Source of the DNA: Streptomyces asoensis
GTDB taxonomy: Bacteria > Actinomycetota > Actinomycetes > Streptomycetales > Streptomycetaceae
Direction of reading: 5' to 3'
NCBI RefSeq assembly: GCF_016860545.1
Contig: NZ_BNEB01000002.1
Span: 310,001-374,000, forward strand
Length of the DNA: 64,000 bases
Of this stretch, positions 53,717 to 62,912 are shown piece after piece. Numbering within the stretch: the first letter of the stretch is position 1; every line of letters begins with the position of its first letter. The translations under genes were made by a program, and so were the position numbers. The notes beneath the pieces were generated by a model. It was not told where the DNA came from. It worked only from the letters and a program-made list of their open reading frames with translations, and did no database searches.

Positions 53717-54334
53717 ATGAGGTCCGTGCCCGAAGCGACATCACTCCGTCGTGCGCCCGTGCAGCGGCGCAGTGCCGAACGTCTGACCAGGATCCTCGAC
53801 GCCTGTGCCGGCCTGCTGGACGAGGTCGGCTACGACGGTCTGAGCACCCGGGCCGTCGCCGAGCGCGCCGGTGTGCCCATCGGCTCCGTCTACCGCTTCT
53901 TCGGGAACAAGCGGCAGATGGCCGACGCGCTCGCGCAGCGCAACCTGGAGCGGTACGCGGAGCGCGTCACCGAGCGCCTGAAGGGGGCCCGCCGGGGCGA
54001 CTGGCGGGCCGCCATGGACGCCGTGCTCGACGAGTACCTGGCGATGAAGCGCACCGCGCCCGGGTTCTCCCTCGTCGACTTCGGCAACCAGATCCCGGTC
54101 GGCGCCCGGCACGCCGAACCCAACCACCGGGTCGCCGACCGCCTCACCGACCTGCTCTCCGACTATCTCGTGCGGGAGCCCGACGACGACCTGCGGCGCA
54201 CCTTCCTGATCGCCGTGGAGACCGCCGACACCCTCGTCCAGCTGGCCTTCCGGGTGGACCCCGAGGGCGACGCGAAGGTCATCGACGAGACCCGTGAGCT
54301 GCTGCGCGCCTATCTGGCGCGGTCCCTGGACTGA
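53717..54334 (+). CDS. TetR-family transcriptional regulator, 205 aa
   Basis: A TetR protein with its helix-turn-helix at about 20-60 (RLTRILDACAGLLDEVGYDGLSTRAVAERAGVPIGSVYRFFGNKRQMADAL) and a helical C-terminal ligand domain. GAAAGG lies upstream of the ATG at 53717. The palindrome immediately downstream (54363-54378), before the molybdoenzyme gene, makes it the likely repressor of that gene. Confidence 0.9.
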   Translation: MRSVPEATSLRRAPVQRRSAERLTRILDACAGLLDEVGYDGLSTRAVAERAGVPIGSVYRFFGNKRQMADALAQRNLERYAERVTERLKGARRGDWRAAMDAVLDEYLAMKRTAPGFSLVDFGNQIPVGARHAEPNHRVADRLTDLLSDYLVREPDDDLRRTFLIAVETADTLVQLAFRVDPEGDAKVIDETRELLRAYLARSLD

Positions 54335-54362
54335 CCGCCGCGGCCGCCCCCTCCCCAGGAGC

Positions 54363-54378
54363 CATACCGGTCGGTATG
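54363..54378. promoter_or_regulatory. TetR-type operator CATACCG-GT-CGGTATG
   Basis: A perfect 7-bp inverted repeat around a 2-base centre, between the TetR stop and the molybdoenzyme start. The spacing is typical of TetR sites. Confidence 0.75.
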
Positions 54379-54417
54379 CTCACTCGGGAGAAGGCAATGC
54401 CGCCCCCAGGAGGACCC

Positions 54418-56655
54418 GTGTCCCGCACCGCCCTGCGAATCTGCCCGTTGTGCGAGGCCACCTGCGGGCTCACGCTCACCATCGAGGGGACGAAGGTCAC
54501 CGGCGCCCGCGGTGACCGGGAGGACGTCTTCAGCAAGGGCTTCATCTGCCCCAAGGGCGCTTCCTTCGGCGCGGTGGACGGTGACCCCGACCGGCTGCGG
54601 ACCCCCCTCGTACGCCGGGACGGCGAGCTGCGCGAGGCCACCTGGGAGGAGGCCTTCGACGCGGTCGCCGCCGGTATCAGGCCGGTGGTCGAGCGGTACG
54701 GCGCGAACTCCGTCGGAGTCGTCCTCGGCAACCCCAACGTCCACACGATGGCCGGCGCGCTCTACCCGGCCGTCCTGATCGCGGGCCTCGGCACCCGCAG
54801 CCTCTTCACCGCCTCCACCGTCGACCAGATGCCCAAGCACGTCTCCAGCGGACTGCTGTTCGGCGACGCCAACGCGATCCCCGTGCCGGACCTGGACCAC
54901 ACCGGCCATCTCCTCCTCATCGGCGCCAACCCCCTGGAGTCCAACGGCAGTCTGTGCACCGCCGCCGACTTCCCGGGCAAGCTCAAGGCGCTGAAGGCCC
55001 GCGGCGGCACCCTCACCGTCATCGACCCCCGCCGGACCCGTACCGCCAAGCTCGCCGACCGGCACATCGCGATCAGGCCCGGCACCGACGCGCTCCTCCT
55101 CGCCGCCATGACACGGACGCTGTTCGAGGAACACCTCGTCGACCTGGGCGAGTTGACCCCCCATGTCGAGGGCCTGGACGAACTCGCCGGAGCCATCGCG
55201 GACTTCACCCCCGAAGCGGTCTCGGCGGCCTGTGACGTGGACGCGCCGGTCATCCGCGCCCTGGCCCGCGAACTCGCCGCCGCCCCCACCGCCGCCGTCT
55301 ACGGCCGGATCGGCAGCTGCACGGTCCCGCACGGCACGCTCGCCAGCTGGCTCGTCGACGTCCTCAACATCCTCACCGGCAATCTGGACCGGCCCGGCGG
55401 CGCGCTGTTCCCGCAGGCCGCCACCGACCGCACTCCCCGTCCGGCCGGACCCGGGCGCGGCTTCCGGCTCGCGCGCTGGCACTCCCGGGTGAGCGGACAC
55501 CCCGAGGCCAAGGGCGAACTGCCGCTCTCGGCGCTCGCCGAGGAGATCGACACCGCGACGGCGCAGGGCGAGCCGGTCCGGGCGCTCGTCGCCGTGGCCG
55601 CCAACCCCGTCCTGTCCGCCCCGGACGGCGACCGCCTCGACAAGGCGCTCGGCTCCCTGGACTTCATGGTCAGCGTCGACCCCTACCTCAACGAGACCTC
55701 CCGGCACGCCGACGTCGTCCTGCCCCCGCCGCCGCCCTCGCAGAGCCCCCACCACGACTTCGCCTTCAACACCCTCGCCGTGCGCAACCAGGTGCGCTAC
55801 AGCCGCCCGGCCGTCCCGCTCGAACCCGGCCGGATGGCCGAGACCGAGATCCTCGCCCGGCTCACCCTGGCGGCCACCGGGATGCACGGCGCCGACCCCT
55901 CGGCCGTCGACGACCTGGTCATCGGCCAGACCCTCGGCAAGGCGGTGACGGAAGCCCACTCGCCCGTGCACGGCCGCGACCCGGAGGAACTCGCGGCGCA
56001 GCTCACCGGCGAGAGCGGCCCCGAGCGCCGGCTGGACATGATGCTGCGCCTCGGCCCGTACGGCGACGGCTTCGGCGCCCGCCCCGACGGCCTGGGCCTG
56101 GCGCGGCTGCTCGCCCACCCGCACGGCATCGACCTGGGACCGCTCCGGTCGCGCCTGCCCCAGCCGCTGAAGACGCGCAGCGGGCGGATCGAACTGTTCC
56201 CGCGGCCGATCGCCGACGACCTCCCCCGGCTGCGGGAGGCCGCGCGGCAGCGCACGGACGGCCTGGTCCTCGTCGGCCGGCGCCATCTGCGCTCCAACAA
56301 CAGCTGGATGCACAACGTCCCCGCCCTCACCGGCGGCACCAACCGCTGCACGCTGCACATCCACCCCGAGGACGCCGAGCGGCTCGGCGTGCGCGACGGC
56401 GCGCCGGTCCGGGTCAAGGGCGCCGGGGGAGAGGTGACCGCCCCGGCCGAGGTGACCGACGGCGTGCGCCGGGGTGTCGTCAGCCTCCCGCACGGCTGGG
56501 GCCACGACCGTCCGGGCACCCGGCTGAGCCACGCCGCCACCGACCCCGGTGTCAACGTCAACCAGCTGCTCGACGGCAGCCTGCTGGACCCGCTGTCGGG
56601 CAACGCGGTGCTCAACGGAGTACCGGTGGACGTGGCCCCCGTGGCGGCCCGCTGA
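54418..56655 (+). CDS. Molybdopterin-dependent oxidoreductase (formate/nitrate reductase family)
   Basis: This 745-aa protein binds an N-terminal 4Fe-4S cluster through Cys9, Cys12, Cys16 and Cys44 (CPLCEATC and ICPKG). It follows the DMSO-reductase family with GNPNVHTMAGALYP, GANPLESNGS, DPRRTRTAKLADRHIAIRPGTDALLLAAM and a C-terminal molybdopterin domain (WGHDRPGTRLSHAATDPGVNVNQL). It has no twin-arginine leader, so it works in the cytoplasm, and no partner subunits adjoin. The GTG at 54418 has AGGAGG upstream; an ATG further upstream is weaker. A TetR site lies just before it. Confidence 0.88.
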   Translation: MSRTALRICPLCEATCGLTLTIEGTKVTGARGDREDVFSKGFICPKGASFGAVDGDPDRLRTPLVRRDGELREATWEEAFDAVAAGIRPVVERYGANSVGVVLGNPNVHTMAGALYPAVLIAGLGTRSLFTASTVDQMPKHVSSGLLFGDANAIPVPDLDHTGHLLLIGANPLESNGSLCTAADFPGKLKALKARGGTLTVIDPRRTRTAKLADRHIAIRPGTDALLLAAMTRTLFEEHLVDLGELTPHVEGLDELAGAIADFTPEAVSAACDVDAPVIRALARELAAAPTAAVYGRIGSCTVPHGTLASWLVDVLNILTGNLDRPGGALFPQAATDRTPRPAGPGRGFRLARWHSRVSGHPEAKGELPLSALAEEIDTATAQGEPVRALVAVAANPVLSAPDGDRLDKALGSLDFMVSVDPYLNETSRHADVVLPPPPPSQSPHHDFAFNTLAVRNQVRYSRPAVPLEPGRMAETEILARLTLAATGMHGADPSAVDDLVIGQTLGKAVTEAHSPVHGRDPEELAAQLTGESGPERRLDMMLRLGPYGDGFGARPDGLGLARLLAHPHGIDLGPLRSRLPQPLKTRSGRIELFPRPIADDLPRLREAARQRTDGLVLVGRRHLRSNNSWMHNVPALTGGTNRCTLHIHPEDAERLGVRDGAPVRVKGAGGEVTAPAEVTDGVRRGVVSLPHGWGHDRPGTRLSHAATDPGVNVNQLLDGSLLDPLSGNAVLNGVPVDVAPVAAR

Positions 56656-56709
56656 CCTGAGCAAAGCTGTGACCTGGACTTTCGCGCTTATTGCTCGCAG
56701 GTCAACTCC

Positions 56710-56739
56710 TTGTTAACACCGTGCGAACGGACCTAACGT
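56710..56739 (+). promoter_or_regulatory. Promoter of the CitMHS transporter gene
   Basis: TTGTTA (56710-56715) and TAACGT (56734-56739) are 18 bases apart, giving a leader of about 50 nt. Confidence 0.45.
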
Positions 56740-56787
56740 CAACGCACCGCCGACCCCCAGGTGGGATGTTCAAGGGCGAACGTTAGG
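56732..56787. promoter_or_regulatory. Inverted repeat CCTAACGT ... ACGTTAGG
   Basis: The 8-base arms at 56732-56739 and 56780-56787 are exact complements, separated by 40 bases; the first overlaps the -10 element. It may be an operator pair or a fold in the leader. Confidence 0.4.
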
Positions 56788-56796
56788 TATCCATTC

Positions 56797-58230
56797 ATGC
56801 TGACCATCCTCGGCTTCGCCATGATCGCGACCTTCCTGGTCCTGATCATGCTGAAGAAGATGTCGCCGATCGCGGCGCTCGTGCTGATCCCGGCGCTGTT
56901 CTGCGTCGTCGTCGGAAAGGGCGCCAAGCTCGGTGACTACGTCATCGACGGCGTCACCAGCCTCGCCCCCACGGCGGCGATGCTCATGTTCGCGATCGTC
57001 TACTTCGGTGTGATGATCGATGTCGGTCTCTTCGACCCGATCGTCCGGGGCATCCTGAAGTTCTGCAAGGCCGACCCGCTCCGCATCGTCATCGGCACCG
57101 CGCTGCTCGCCGCGATCGTCTCCCTGGACGGCGACGGCTCCACCACCTTCATGATCACCGTCTCGGCGATGTACCCGCTGTACAAGCGCCTGAAGATGAG
57201 CCTGGTCGTGATGACCGGTGTGGCCGCCATGGCCAACGGCGTGATGAACACGCTGCCCTGGGGCGGCCCGACCGCCCGGGCCGCCACCGCGCTCAAGCTC
57301 GACGCCAGCGACATCTTCGTGCCGATGATCCCGGCCCTCGCCGTCGGCCTGCTCTTCGTCTTCGTCCTCTCCTACGTCCTCGGCCGCCGCGAGCGCGCCC
57401 GGCTCGGCGTGCTCACCCTGGACGAGGTGCTCGTCGAGGAGACCGGCGTCAAGGAGACCGAGACGGTCCTGGTGGGCTCCGGCGGCTCCGGCGACGCCAG
57501 GACCCCCGTGCGGACGGGCGGTTCCGGCTCCGGCACCGACGCCGACGCGCCCGACGAGAAGGCGTCCGAGGACGGGGACGACGACGGTTTCCAGCCGCTC
57601 GACCCGCACCGCTCCACCCTGCGCCCCAGGCTGTACTGGTTCAACGCGCTGCTCACGGTCGCGCTGCTGACCGCCATGATCATGGAGTACCTGCCGATCC
57701 CGGTGCTGTTCCTGCTCGGCGCCGCGCTCGCCCTCACCGTCAACTTCCCCCACATCCCCGACCAGAAGGCCCGGCTCGCCGCTCACGCCGACAACGTCCT
57801 CAACGTCTCCGGCATGGTCTTCGCCGCCGCCGTCTTCACCGGCGTCCTCCAGGGCACCGGGATGGTCGACCACATGGCCGAGTGGATGGTGGACGTCATC
57901 CCCGAGGGCATGGGCCCGCACATGGCCCTCGTCACCGGGGTGCTGAGCCTGCCGCTCACCTACTTCATGTCCAACGACGGCTTCTACTTCGGCGTCCTGC
58001 CGGTCCTCGCCGAGGCCGGCGCGGCCCACGGCGTCACTCCGCTGGAGATGGCCCGCGCCTCGCTCGTCGGCCAGCCCCTGCACATGTCGAGCCCGCTCGT
58101 CCCGGCCGTCTACGTCCTGGTCGGCATGGCCAAGGTCGAGTTCGGCGACCACACCCGGTTCGTCGTGAAGTGGGCCGCCTGCACCTGCCTGGCCATCCTC
58201 GGCGCGGGCATCCTGTTCGGCATCGTCTGA
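56797..58230 (+). CDS. CitMHS-type citrate/metal transporter, 477 aa
   Basis: A polytopic protein of the CitMHS family, which imports metal-complexed citrate with protons. It starts with MLTILGFAMIATFLVLIMLKKMSPIAALVLIP, has DGDGSTTFMITVSAMYPLYKRLKMS and MNTLPWGGPTARAATALKLD, and ends with LTYFMSNDGFYFGVLPVLAEAG and LHMSSPLVPAVYVLVGMAKVEFGDH. A hydrophilic Gly/Ser/Asp-rich loop of about 80 residues (near 208-285) divides the halves. The ATG at 56797 has no strong Shine-Dalgarno sequence. An MFS gene follows 19 bases later. Confidence 0.9.
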   Translation: MLTILGFAMIATFLVLIMLKKMSPIAALVLIPALFCVVVGKGAKLGDYVIDGVTSLAPTAAMLMFAIVYFGVMIDVGLFDPIVRGILKFCKADPLRIVIGTALLAAIVSLDGDGSTTFMITVSAMYPLYKRLKMSLVVMTGVAAMANGVMNTLPWGGPTARAATALKLDASDIFVPMIPALAVGLLFVFVLSYVLGRRERARLGVLTLDEVLVEETGVKETETVLVGSGGSGDARTPVRTGGSGSGTDADAPDEKASEDGDDDGFQPLDPHRSTLRPRLYWFNALLTVALLTAMIMEYLPIPVLFLLGAALALTVNFPHIPDQKARLAAHADNVLNVSGMVFAAAVFTGVLQGTGMVDHMAEWMVDVIPEGMGPHMALVTGVLSLPLTYFMSNDGFYFGVLPVLAEAGAAHGVTPLEMARASLVGQPLHMSSPLVPAVYVLVGMAKVEFGDHTRFVVKWAACTCLAILGAGILFGIV

Positions 58231-58249
58231 CCGTCCTGTGGAGGAACTT

Positions 58250-59497
58250 GTGAGGCCCGGCAGGAACCGCGGCTGGCTGCTCCGTCTCGTCATCGCCTTC
58301 GGCTTCGCGCAGGGGGCGGTGTCGATGGCCCGGCCCGCCGTCTCCTACCGGGCCCTCGCGCTGGGCGCGGACGAACGGGCGATCGGTGTCATCGCGGGGG
58401 TCTACGCGCTGCTGCCGCTGTTCGCCGCCGTCCCGCTCGGCCGCCGTACCGACCACGGCCGCTGCGCGCCCCTGCTGCCCGTGGGCGTGGTCCTGATATC
58501 CGGCGGCTGCGTGCTGAGCGGTGTCGCCGGATCGCTGTGGGCGATGGCGCTGTGGAGCGGGGTGATGGGGCTCGGCCACCTCTGCTTCGTCATCGGCTCG
58601 CAGTCGCTCGTCGCCCGGCGGTCCGCGCCGCACGAACAGGACCGCAACTTCGGCCACTTCACCATCGGCGCCTCCCTGGGCCAGCTGGTCGGCCCGATCG
58701 CCGCGGGTGCGCTCATCGGCCGAGCCGACATGGCGGGCAGCAGCGCGCTCGCCCTCCTTGTCGCGGGCGCCGGCTGCGCGGTCGCGCTCACCTCGCTGTG
58801 GCGTCTCGAACCCCCGGACACGCGGCCCAAGTCCCGTGCGGGGCAGGGCGACCGGGTCCCCGTCGGCCGGATCCTGCACGCCCGGGGCGTCCCGGCCGGC
58901 ATCCTGATCAGCCTCTCCGTGCTGTCCGCGACCGACATCCTCACCGCCTATCTGCCGGTGGTGGGCGAACACCGGGGCATCGCGCCGTCCGTCGTCGGCG
59001 TGCTGCTCAGCGTCCGCGCGGCCGCCTCCATCGCCTGCCGGCTCGTGCTCACGCCCCTGCTGCGCCTGCTCGGCCGGGCGTTGCTGCTCACCGTGACCTG
59101 TCTGCTGGCGGCCCTGCTGTGCGCGGGGATCGCGCTGCCGGTGCCGGTCTGGGGGCTCGGCGTGATCCTCGCGGTGCTCGGCTTCTGCCTCGGCGTCGGG
59201 CAGCCGCTGTCGATGACCACGGTCGTCCAGGCCGCACCCGAGGGGGCCCGGTCCACCGCCCTCGCGCTGCGCCTCACCGGCAACCGGCTCGGTCAGGTCG
59301 CCGCGCCCGCCGCCGCGGGACTGGTGGCGGGGGTCGCGGGGGTGGCCGCGCCGTTCGTGATGCTGGGGGCGCTGCTGCTGGTGTCCTCGGCGGTGGCGGT
59401 CCGTTCGCCGGGGGAGGCGCGGGGGGTCCCGGCGGCGGGCACGCCGGTGCCCCGGCGCCGGTCAGGACGGGGGTTGCGCCGGTCGAGCGATGTGTGA
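58250..59497 (+). CDS. MFS transporter, 415 aa
   Basis: A 12-helix major facilitator with LGADERAIGVIAGVYALLPLFAAVPLGRRTDH (motif A-like GRRTD) and a central hydrophilic loop near 190. GGAGGAAC lies before the GTG at 58250. It starts 19 bases after the CitMHS stop, so both are probably in one operon and may move related carboxylates. The substrate is unknown. Confidence 0.85.
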   Translation: MRPGRNRGWLLRLVIAFGFAQGAVSMARPAVSYRALALGADERAIGVIAGVYALLPLFAAVPLGRRTDHGRCAPLLPVGVVLISGGCVLSGVAGSLWAMALWSGVMGLGHLCFVIGSQSLVARRSAPHEQDRNFGHFTIGASLGQLVGPIAAGALIGRADMAGSSALALLVAGAGCAVALTSLWRLEPPDTRPKSRAGQGDRVPVGRILHARGVPAGILISLSVLSATDILTAYLPVVGEHRGIAPSVVGVLLSVRAAASIACRLVLTPLLRLLGRALLLTVTCLLAALLCAGIALPVPVWGLGVILAVLGFCLGVGQPLSMTTVVQAAPEGARSTALALRLTGNRLGQVAAPAAAGLVAGVAGVAAPFVMLGALLLVSSAVAVRSPGEARGVPAAGTPVPRRRSGRGLRRSSDV

Positions 59498-59545
59498 CGG
59501 CGCGTCGGGCGGCGCTCCCACGCTCGCGCGCGCCGATGTGAAAGA

Positions 59546-59588
59546 GAGTCAGGTGCAAGAACGATTTGTATGAAAATCGTCCTGACTC
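59546..59588. promoter_or_regulatory. Long interrupted inverted repeat before the surface-protein gene
   Basis: GAGTCAGG (59546-59553) pairs with CCTGACTC (59581-59588), and inside it ACGATTT (59561-59567) pairs with AAATCGT (59574-59580). The structure ends one base before the GGAGG of the next gene, so as RNA it would sit against the ribosome binding site; as DNA it would be a palindromic operator. Confidence 0.6.
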
Positions 59589-59600
59589 GGAGGAATGCGC

Positions 59601-60395
59601 ATGCCCAGCTCGACGCTCCCGTCCGCCCTCGGCTCCCGCCTCGGCGTCACGGCCCTCACGGTGCTCGCCGCGGCGGGCCTCACCACCCTCTCGGCGCCGT
59701 CCGCCACGGCCGTGGGGGAGGCCGGTGACATCAGGATCCACCGCGAGCAGGTGCCCCCGGGCGTCTCCAAGGACGACCCGGTGGCCTGCCGGTTCTACCT
59801 CGACGCCGCCAACTTCGGCGAGCTGCCGACCGTCGGCTACATCATCAAGGCGCGGCCCCCGGCCCCCGACACCGCCACCGTCACCGGCAACATCACCCTG
59901 ACCGACGGCGCCGGGCACACCGACACCCTGGGGCTGGCCGAGGGCTCCTACACCCTCGAGTGGACCCTGCCGCCCGCCCCCGGCGTCCCCGCGGCCCCTT
60001 CGCCCAAGGTGAAGGTCTTCAAGATCAACTGCCCCGAGGGCCGGCGCGACGGGAACGAAGGCCCGAACCGTCCGATCACCGACGACGGCCGCGAGGCCGC
60101 CGCGCCGAACGGCCAGGGCGGCCGGCCCGGTGGCGGCCAGGGCGCCGGCCAGGGCGCCGGCCAGAACGGCACCACGCAGAGCACCGGCGGACGGGAGGGC
60201 GGCGCACAGGGCGGCGGCGCCTGGAGCGGCGAGAAGGGCGGCCCGGAGGGTGGCGTGCACGCCGGCGGCGGCGGCCTGGCCGACAGCTCCCCGGCCTTCA
60301 CCCCGCTGGCCGGAGCCGCGGCGGTCGGGCTGGTGGCCGCCGGTGGATTCGCCTACTTCCGACTGATCCGCCGGCGCACCCATGGTGCCGCGTAG
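59601..60395 (+). CDS. Secreted Gly-rich surface protein, 264 aa
   Basis: A signal peptide (to about ATA, 38) is followed by a beta-rich domain with two conserved cysteines (VACRFYLDAANFGELPTVGYIIKARPP and KVFKINCPEG). A long Gly/Gln/Asn/Ala-rich region (about 155-225) leads to a C-terminal hydrophobic helix and RLIRRRTHG tail. No LPxTG-like motif is visible before the helix. GGAGGAATGCGC precedes the ATG at 59601. Its end overlaps the sortase start by 14 bases, so it is a likely partner or substrate of that sortase. Confidence 0.8.
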   Translation: MPSSTLPSALGSRLGVTALTVLAAAGLTTLSAPSATAVGEAGDIRIHREQVPPGVSKDDPVACRFYLDAANFGELPTVGYIIKARPPAPDTATVTGNITLTDGAGHTDTLGLAEGSYTLEWTLPPAPGVPAAPSPKVKVFKINCPEGRRDGNEGPNRPITDDGREAAAPNGQGGRPGGGQGAGQGAGQNGTTQSTGGREGGAQGGGAWSGEKGGPEGGVHAGGGGLADSSPAFTPLAGAAAVGLVAAGGFAYFRLIRRRTHGAA

Positions 60396-61095
60396 GCGCG
60401 GACGCAGGCCCTGGCACCGGACCCGTGCCTACCGCCTCACCAGGACGGCCGTGCTCACGGTCGTCCTGGTGACGGTCGGCGTCCGGTGCGGGGGGCACGA
60501 CGGCCCGGCCGTGGCGGCCCGCGCCGGGGAGACGGCGTCCGGCGGGGCGCACTCCGGCCCGCCCCCCGGGGCCGGCCCGGACGGTCGCCCGGCGGAGAAG
60601 AAGGCGTCCGCCGCTCCCGCGCCCCCGCCCCGCCCGCTGCCACGGTCCCCGGCCACCACCCTGCGCGTGCCGTCCCTGGGTATCGACGCGCCGATCGTGC
60701 CGCTGCGGCTCGGTCCCGGCCGGCACCTCGGGACACCTCCGCTGGACCGGCCCTCACTGGTCGGCTGGTACGCGGGCGGTCCCACGCCGGGGGAGCGGGG
60801 CACGGCCGTCGTCGTCGGCCACCGCGACACCAAGACCGGCCCTGCGGTTTTCGCCGGACTCGCGCGCGTGGCCCGGGGCGCCCGGATCGAGGCCCGGCGC
60901 GCCGACGGCCGCACCGCCGTCTACACCGTGGACCGGGTGCGCGTCTTCGACAAGGCCACCTTCCCCGACAAGGAGGTGTACGGGCCGGCCCGCCGCCCCG
61001 AACTGCGCGTCCTCACCTGCGGAGGCCTCTTCCGGCGCGCGACCGGATACACCAGCAACGTCGTCGTCTTCGCGCATCTGACGGCGACCCGCTGA
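60382..61095 (+). CDS. Class F sortase, 237 aa
   Basis: A membrane-anchored transpeptidase (helix near 20-34, then a Pro/Gly-rich linker) with sortase signatures: VVVGHRDT (His147), VLTCGG (Cys213) and RRATGYTSNVVVF, where Arg218 or 219 would be the third active residue. Class F enzymes attach surface proteins in actinobacteria. The ATG at 60382 lies inside the upstream surface-protein gene, giving a translationally coupled pair. Confidence 0.9.
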   Translation: MVPRRRGRRPWHRTRAYRLTRTAVLTVVLVTVGVRCGGHDGPAVAARAGETASGGAHSGPPPGAGPDGRPAEKKASAAPAPPPRPLPRSPATTLRVPSLGIDAPIVPLRLGPGRHLGTPPLDRPSLVGWYAGGPTPGERGTAVVVGHRDTKTGPAVFAGLARVARGARIEARRADGRTAVYTVDRVRVFDKATFPDKEVYGPARRPELRVLTCGGLFRRATGYTSNVVVFAHLTATR

Positions 61096-61407
61096 CCGTC
61101 CGCGGGGGCGGGGCCGACGGGCACGGCGCGCCCGCTCCGCCGCCGGCCCGCCCCGCAGCCCCCGCCGTCCACGGCCCGCCGGTCTCGTCCCCGGCCGCGC
61201 CCCGGCGGCCGACGCCGGCTGAACCGGGGAGTCCGGTTTCTCACAGGTCGGACGGAAGCGTCCGATCCCGGCCGGTCCCTTCCCCCGGGTGCGCACGGTC
61301 CGTTAACTTCCGTGACTCACAAGCCCCGTTCGAGCCGCGCGGGGCGGGTCGGACAGCGGAGCACCGGCCGGGTCAGCCCGGCACACGAGTCCCCGGGGAC
61401 ACTTCTC
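61096..61407. other. 312-bp intergenic region
   Basis: The first 150 bases are extremely GC-rich and featureless. A perfect palindrome TCGGACG-GAAG-CGTCCGA occurs at 61248-61265 and could be an operator or a terminator for the sortase gene. A small AT-rich patch with CGTTAACTT near 61301 may hold the promoter for the ABC ATPase gene. Confidence 0.5.
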
Positions 61408-62745
61408 ATGACACGCGCCATCTCGTTGCACGACGTCAGCAAGGTCCACGCCCGAGGCGTCCGGGTCGTGGACCGGCTGTCGCTGGACATCACGCCCGGC
61501 GAGTTCCTGGTCCTGCTGGGCCCCTCCGGCTGCGGCAAGTCCACCGTGCTGCGCATGATCGCCGGCCTGGAGCAGATCACGGAGGGCGAGTTACTGCTCG
61601 ACGGCGACCACGCCAACGACCTGGCCCCCTCGGCGCGGGACATCGCGATGGTCTTCCAGAACTTCGCCCTGTACCCGAACATGACCGGCCGCGACAACAT
61701 CGGATTCCCGCTGCGCATCGAGGCCCCGGGCGCCGACCCCGGCCCCCGTGTGGACGCCACCGCCCGGATGCTCGGCATCGAGGACCTCCTCGACCGGTTC
61801 CCCGGCCAGCTCTCCGGCGGCGAGCGCCAGCGTGTGGCCATGGGCCGGGCCATCGCCCGGCACCCCTCCGCTTTCCTGATGGACGAACCGCTGTCCAATC
61901 TGGACGCCAAGCTCCGCAACCACCTGCGGGCCGAGATATCCCGGCTCACCAGGGCGCTGGGCGTCACCACGGTCTACGTCACCCACGACCAGGCCGAGGC
62001 CATGTCGCTCGGCGACCGGGTCGCGGTGCTGCGCGGTGGCGTGCTCCAGCAGGTGGGCACCCCGCGCTCCGTCTACGCCCTGCCGCGCAACGTCTTCGTC
62101 GCCGCCTTCATCGGCACCCCGCGCATCAACCTCCTGCGCGGCCTGGTGCGCGCCCCGCTCGACGGGGCCATGACGATCAGTCTGGGCAAGCAGGCACTGC
62201 GGCTGCCCGAACCGCACTCCCTGGACCACAAACTGCTGCGGGTGCAGCAGGGCCGGGAGGTGATCGTCGGACTGCGCTCGGAGGCCGTCCGCATCGCGAC
62301 ACCGGCCGAGGCCCGGCCGGGCGAGACCCACATCACCGGCCTGGTGGAGCACGTGGAGTTCCAGGGGCACGAGGTGCTGGTGCACTTCAACACGGGTTCA
62401 CGGCTCGCGGTCGTGCCCGAGCTGGAGGCGCCCCGCCCCGTGCCCCGCCAGCCGCGGCGGCGGCGCCGGGAGGGCGGCGTGCTGGGCCGGCTGCGCAGGG
62501 GCGCGGGGGGCCGGCGGGCCGGTTCGGTCGGGGTCCTGGACGAGCCCTCGGAGCGGGAGGCGCCGTCCGCGTCCCCGGAGGCCCGCCCGTCGGGCGACCT
62601 CGTGGTGCGCACCACCCCCGACTTCGACCTGCGGCACGGCATGCAGGTGCCGCTGCTCGTGGACATCGCCCACCTCTTCGTCTTCGACCAGCACGGCGAA
62701 CGCATCAGCCCGGCCCCGGCCCGGCTCCCGGACCTGGACGAGTGA
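61408..62745 (+). CDS. Orphan sugar-ABC transporter ATPase (MalK/UgpC-type) with TTA codon
   Basis: This 445-aa ATPase has Walker A GPSGCGKST (38-46), the Q-loop QNFALYPNMTGRDN, signature LSGGE (135-139), Walker B FLMDEP (156-161) and THDQAEAM. A C-terminal TOBE region follows, interrupted by an Arg/Gly-rich insertion around 350-395. It matches shared sugar-transporter ATPases (UgpC/MsiK type); no permease or binding-protein gene is adjacent. The ATG at 61408 is supported by the protein start TRAISLHDVSKV. Codon 62 is TTA (61591-61593), the bldA codon. Confidence 0.9.
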   Translation: MTRAISLHDVSKVHARGVRVVDRLSLDITPGEFLVLLGPSGCGKSTVLRMIAGLEQITEGELLLDGDHANDLAPSARDIAMVFQNFALYPNMTGRDNIGFPLRIEAPGADPGPRVDATARMLGIEDLLDRFPGQLSGGERQRVAMGRAIARHPSAFLMDEPLSNLDAKLRNHLRAEISRLTRALGVTTVYVTHDQAEAMSLGDRVAVLRGGVLQQVGTPRSVYALPRNVFVAAFIGTPRINLLRGLVRAPLDGAMTISLGKQALRLPEPHSLDHKLLRVQQGREVIVGLRSEAVRIATPAEARPGETHITGLVEHVEFQGHEVLVHFNTGSRLAVVPELEAPRPVPRQPRRRRREGGVLGRLRRGAGGRRAGSVGVLDEPSEREAPSASPEARPSGDLVVRTTPDFDLRHGMQVPLLVDIAHLFVFDQHGERISPAPARLPDLDE

Positions 62746-62912
62746 GACGCCACCGCCCGGCACCGCGGGCCCGGCGCGCTCGGCGCACGTGCGCGGAGGT
62801 CCGCCTTCCGGGGCGTCCGTTCCGCTTCCCTCCGCCGTGAGACGCGGTTTCGCCGCCCGGCCGGTCCGGCGGGCCGGTTCGGCGGGCCGGGCCGCCTTCC
62901 TCTGGTGCCGGA

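Noticed and set aside
60301..60395. LPxTG-type sorting signal on the Gly-rich surface protein
   Set aside because: Only PAFTPLAG precedes the terminal helix; no Leu-x-x-Thr-Gly is present, so substrate status was left as a question.
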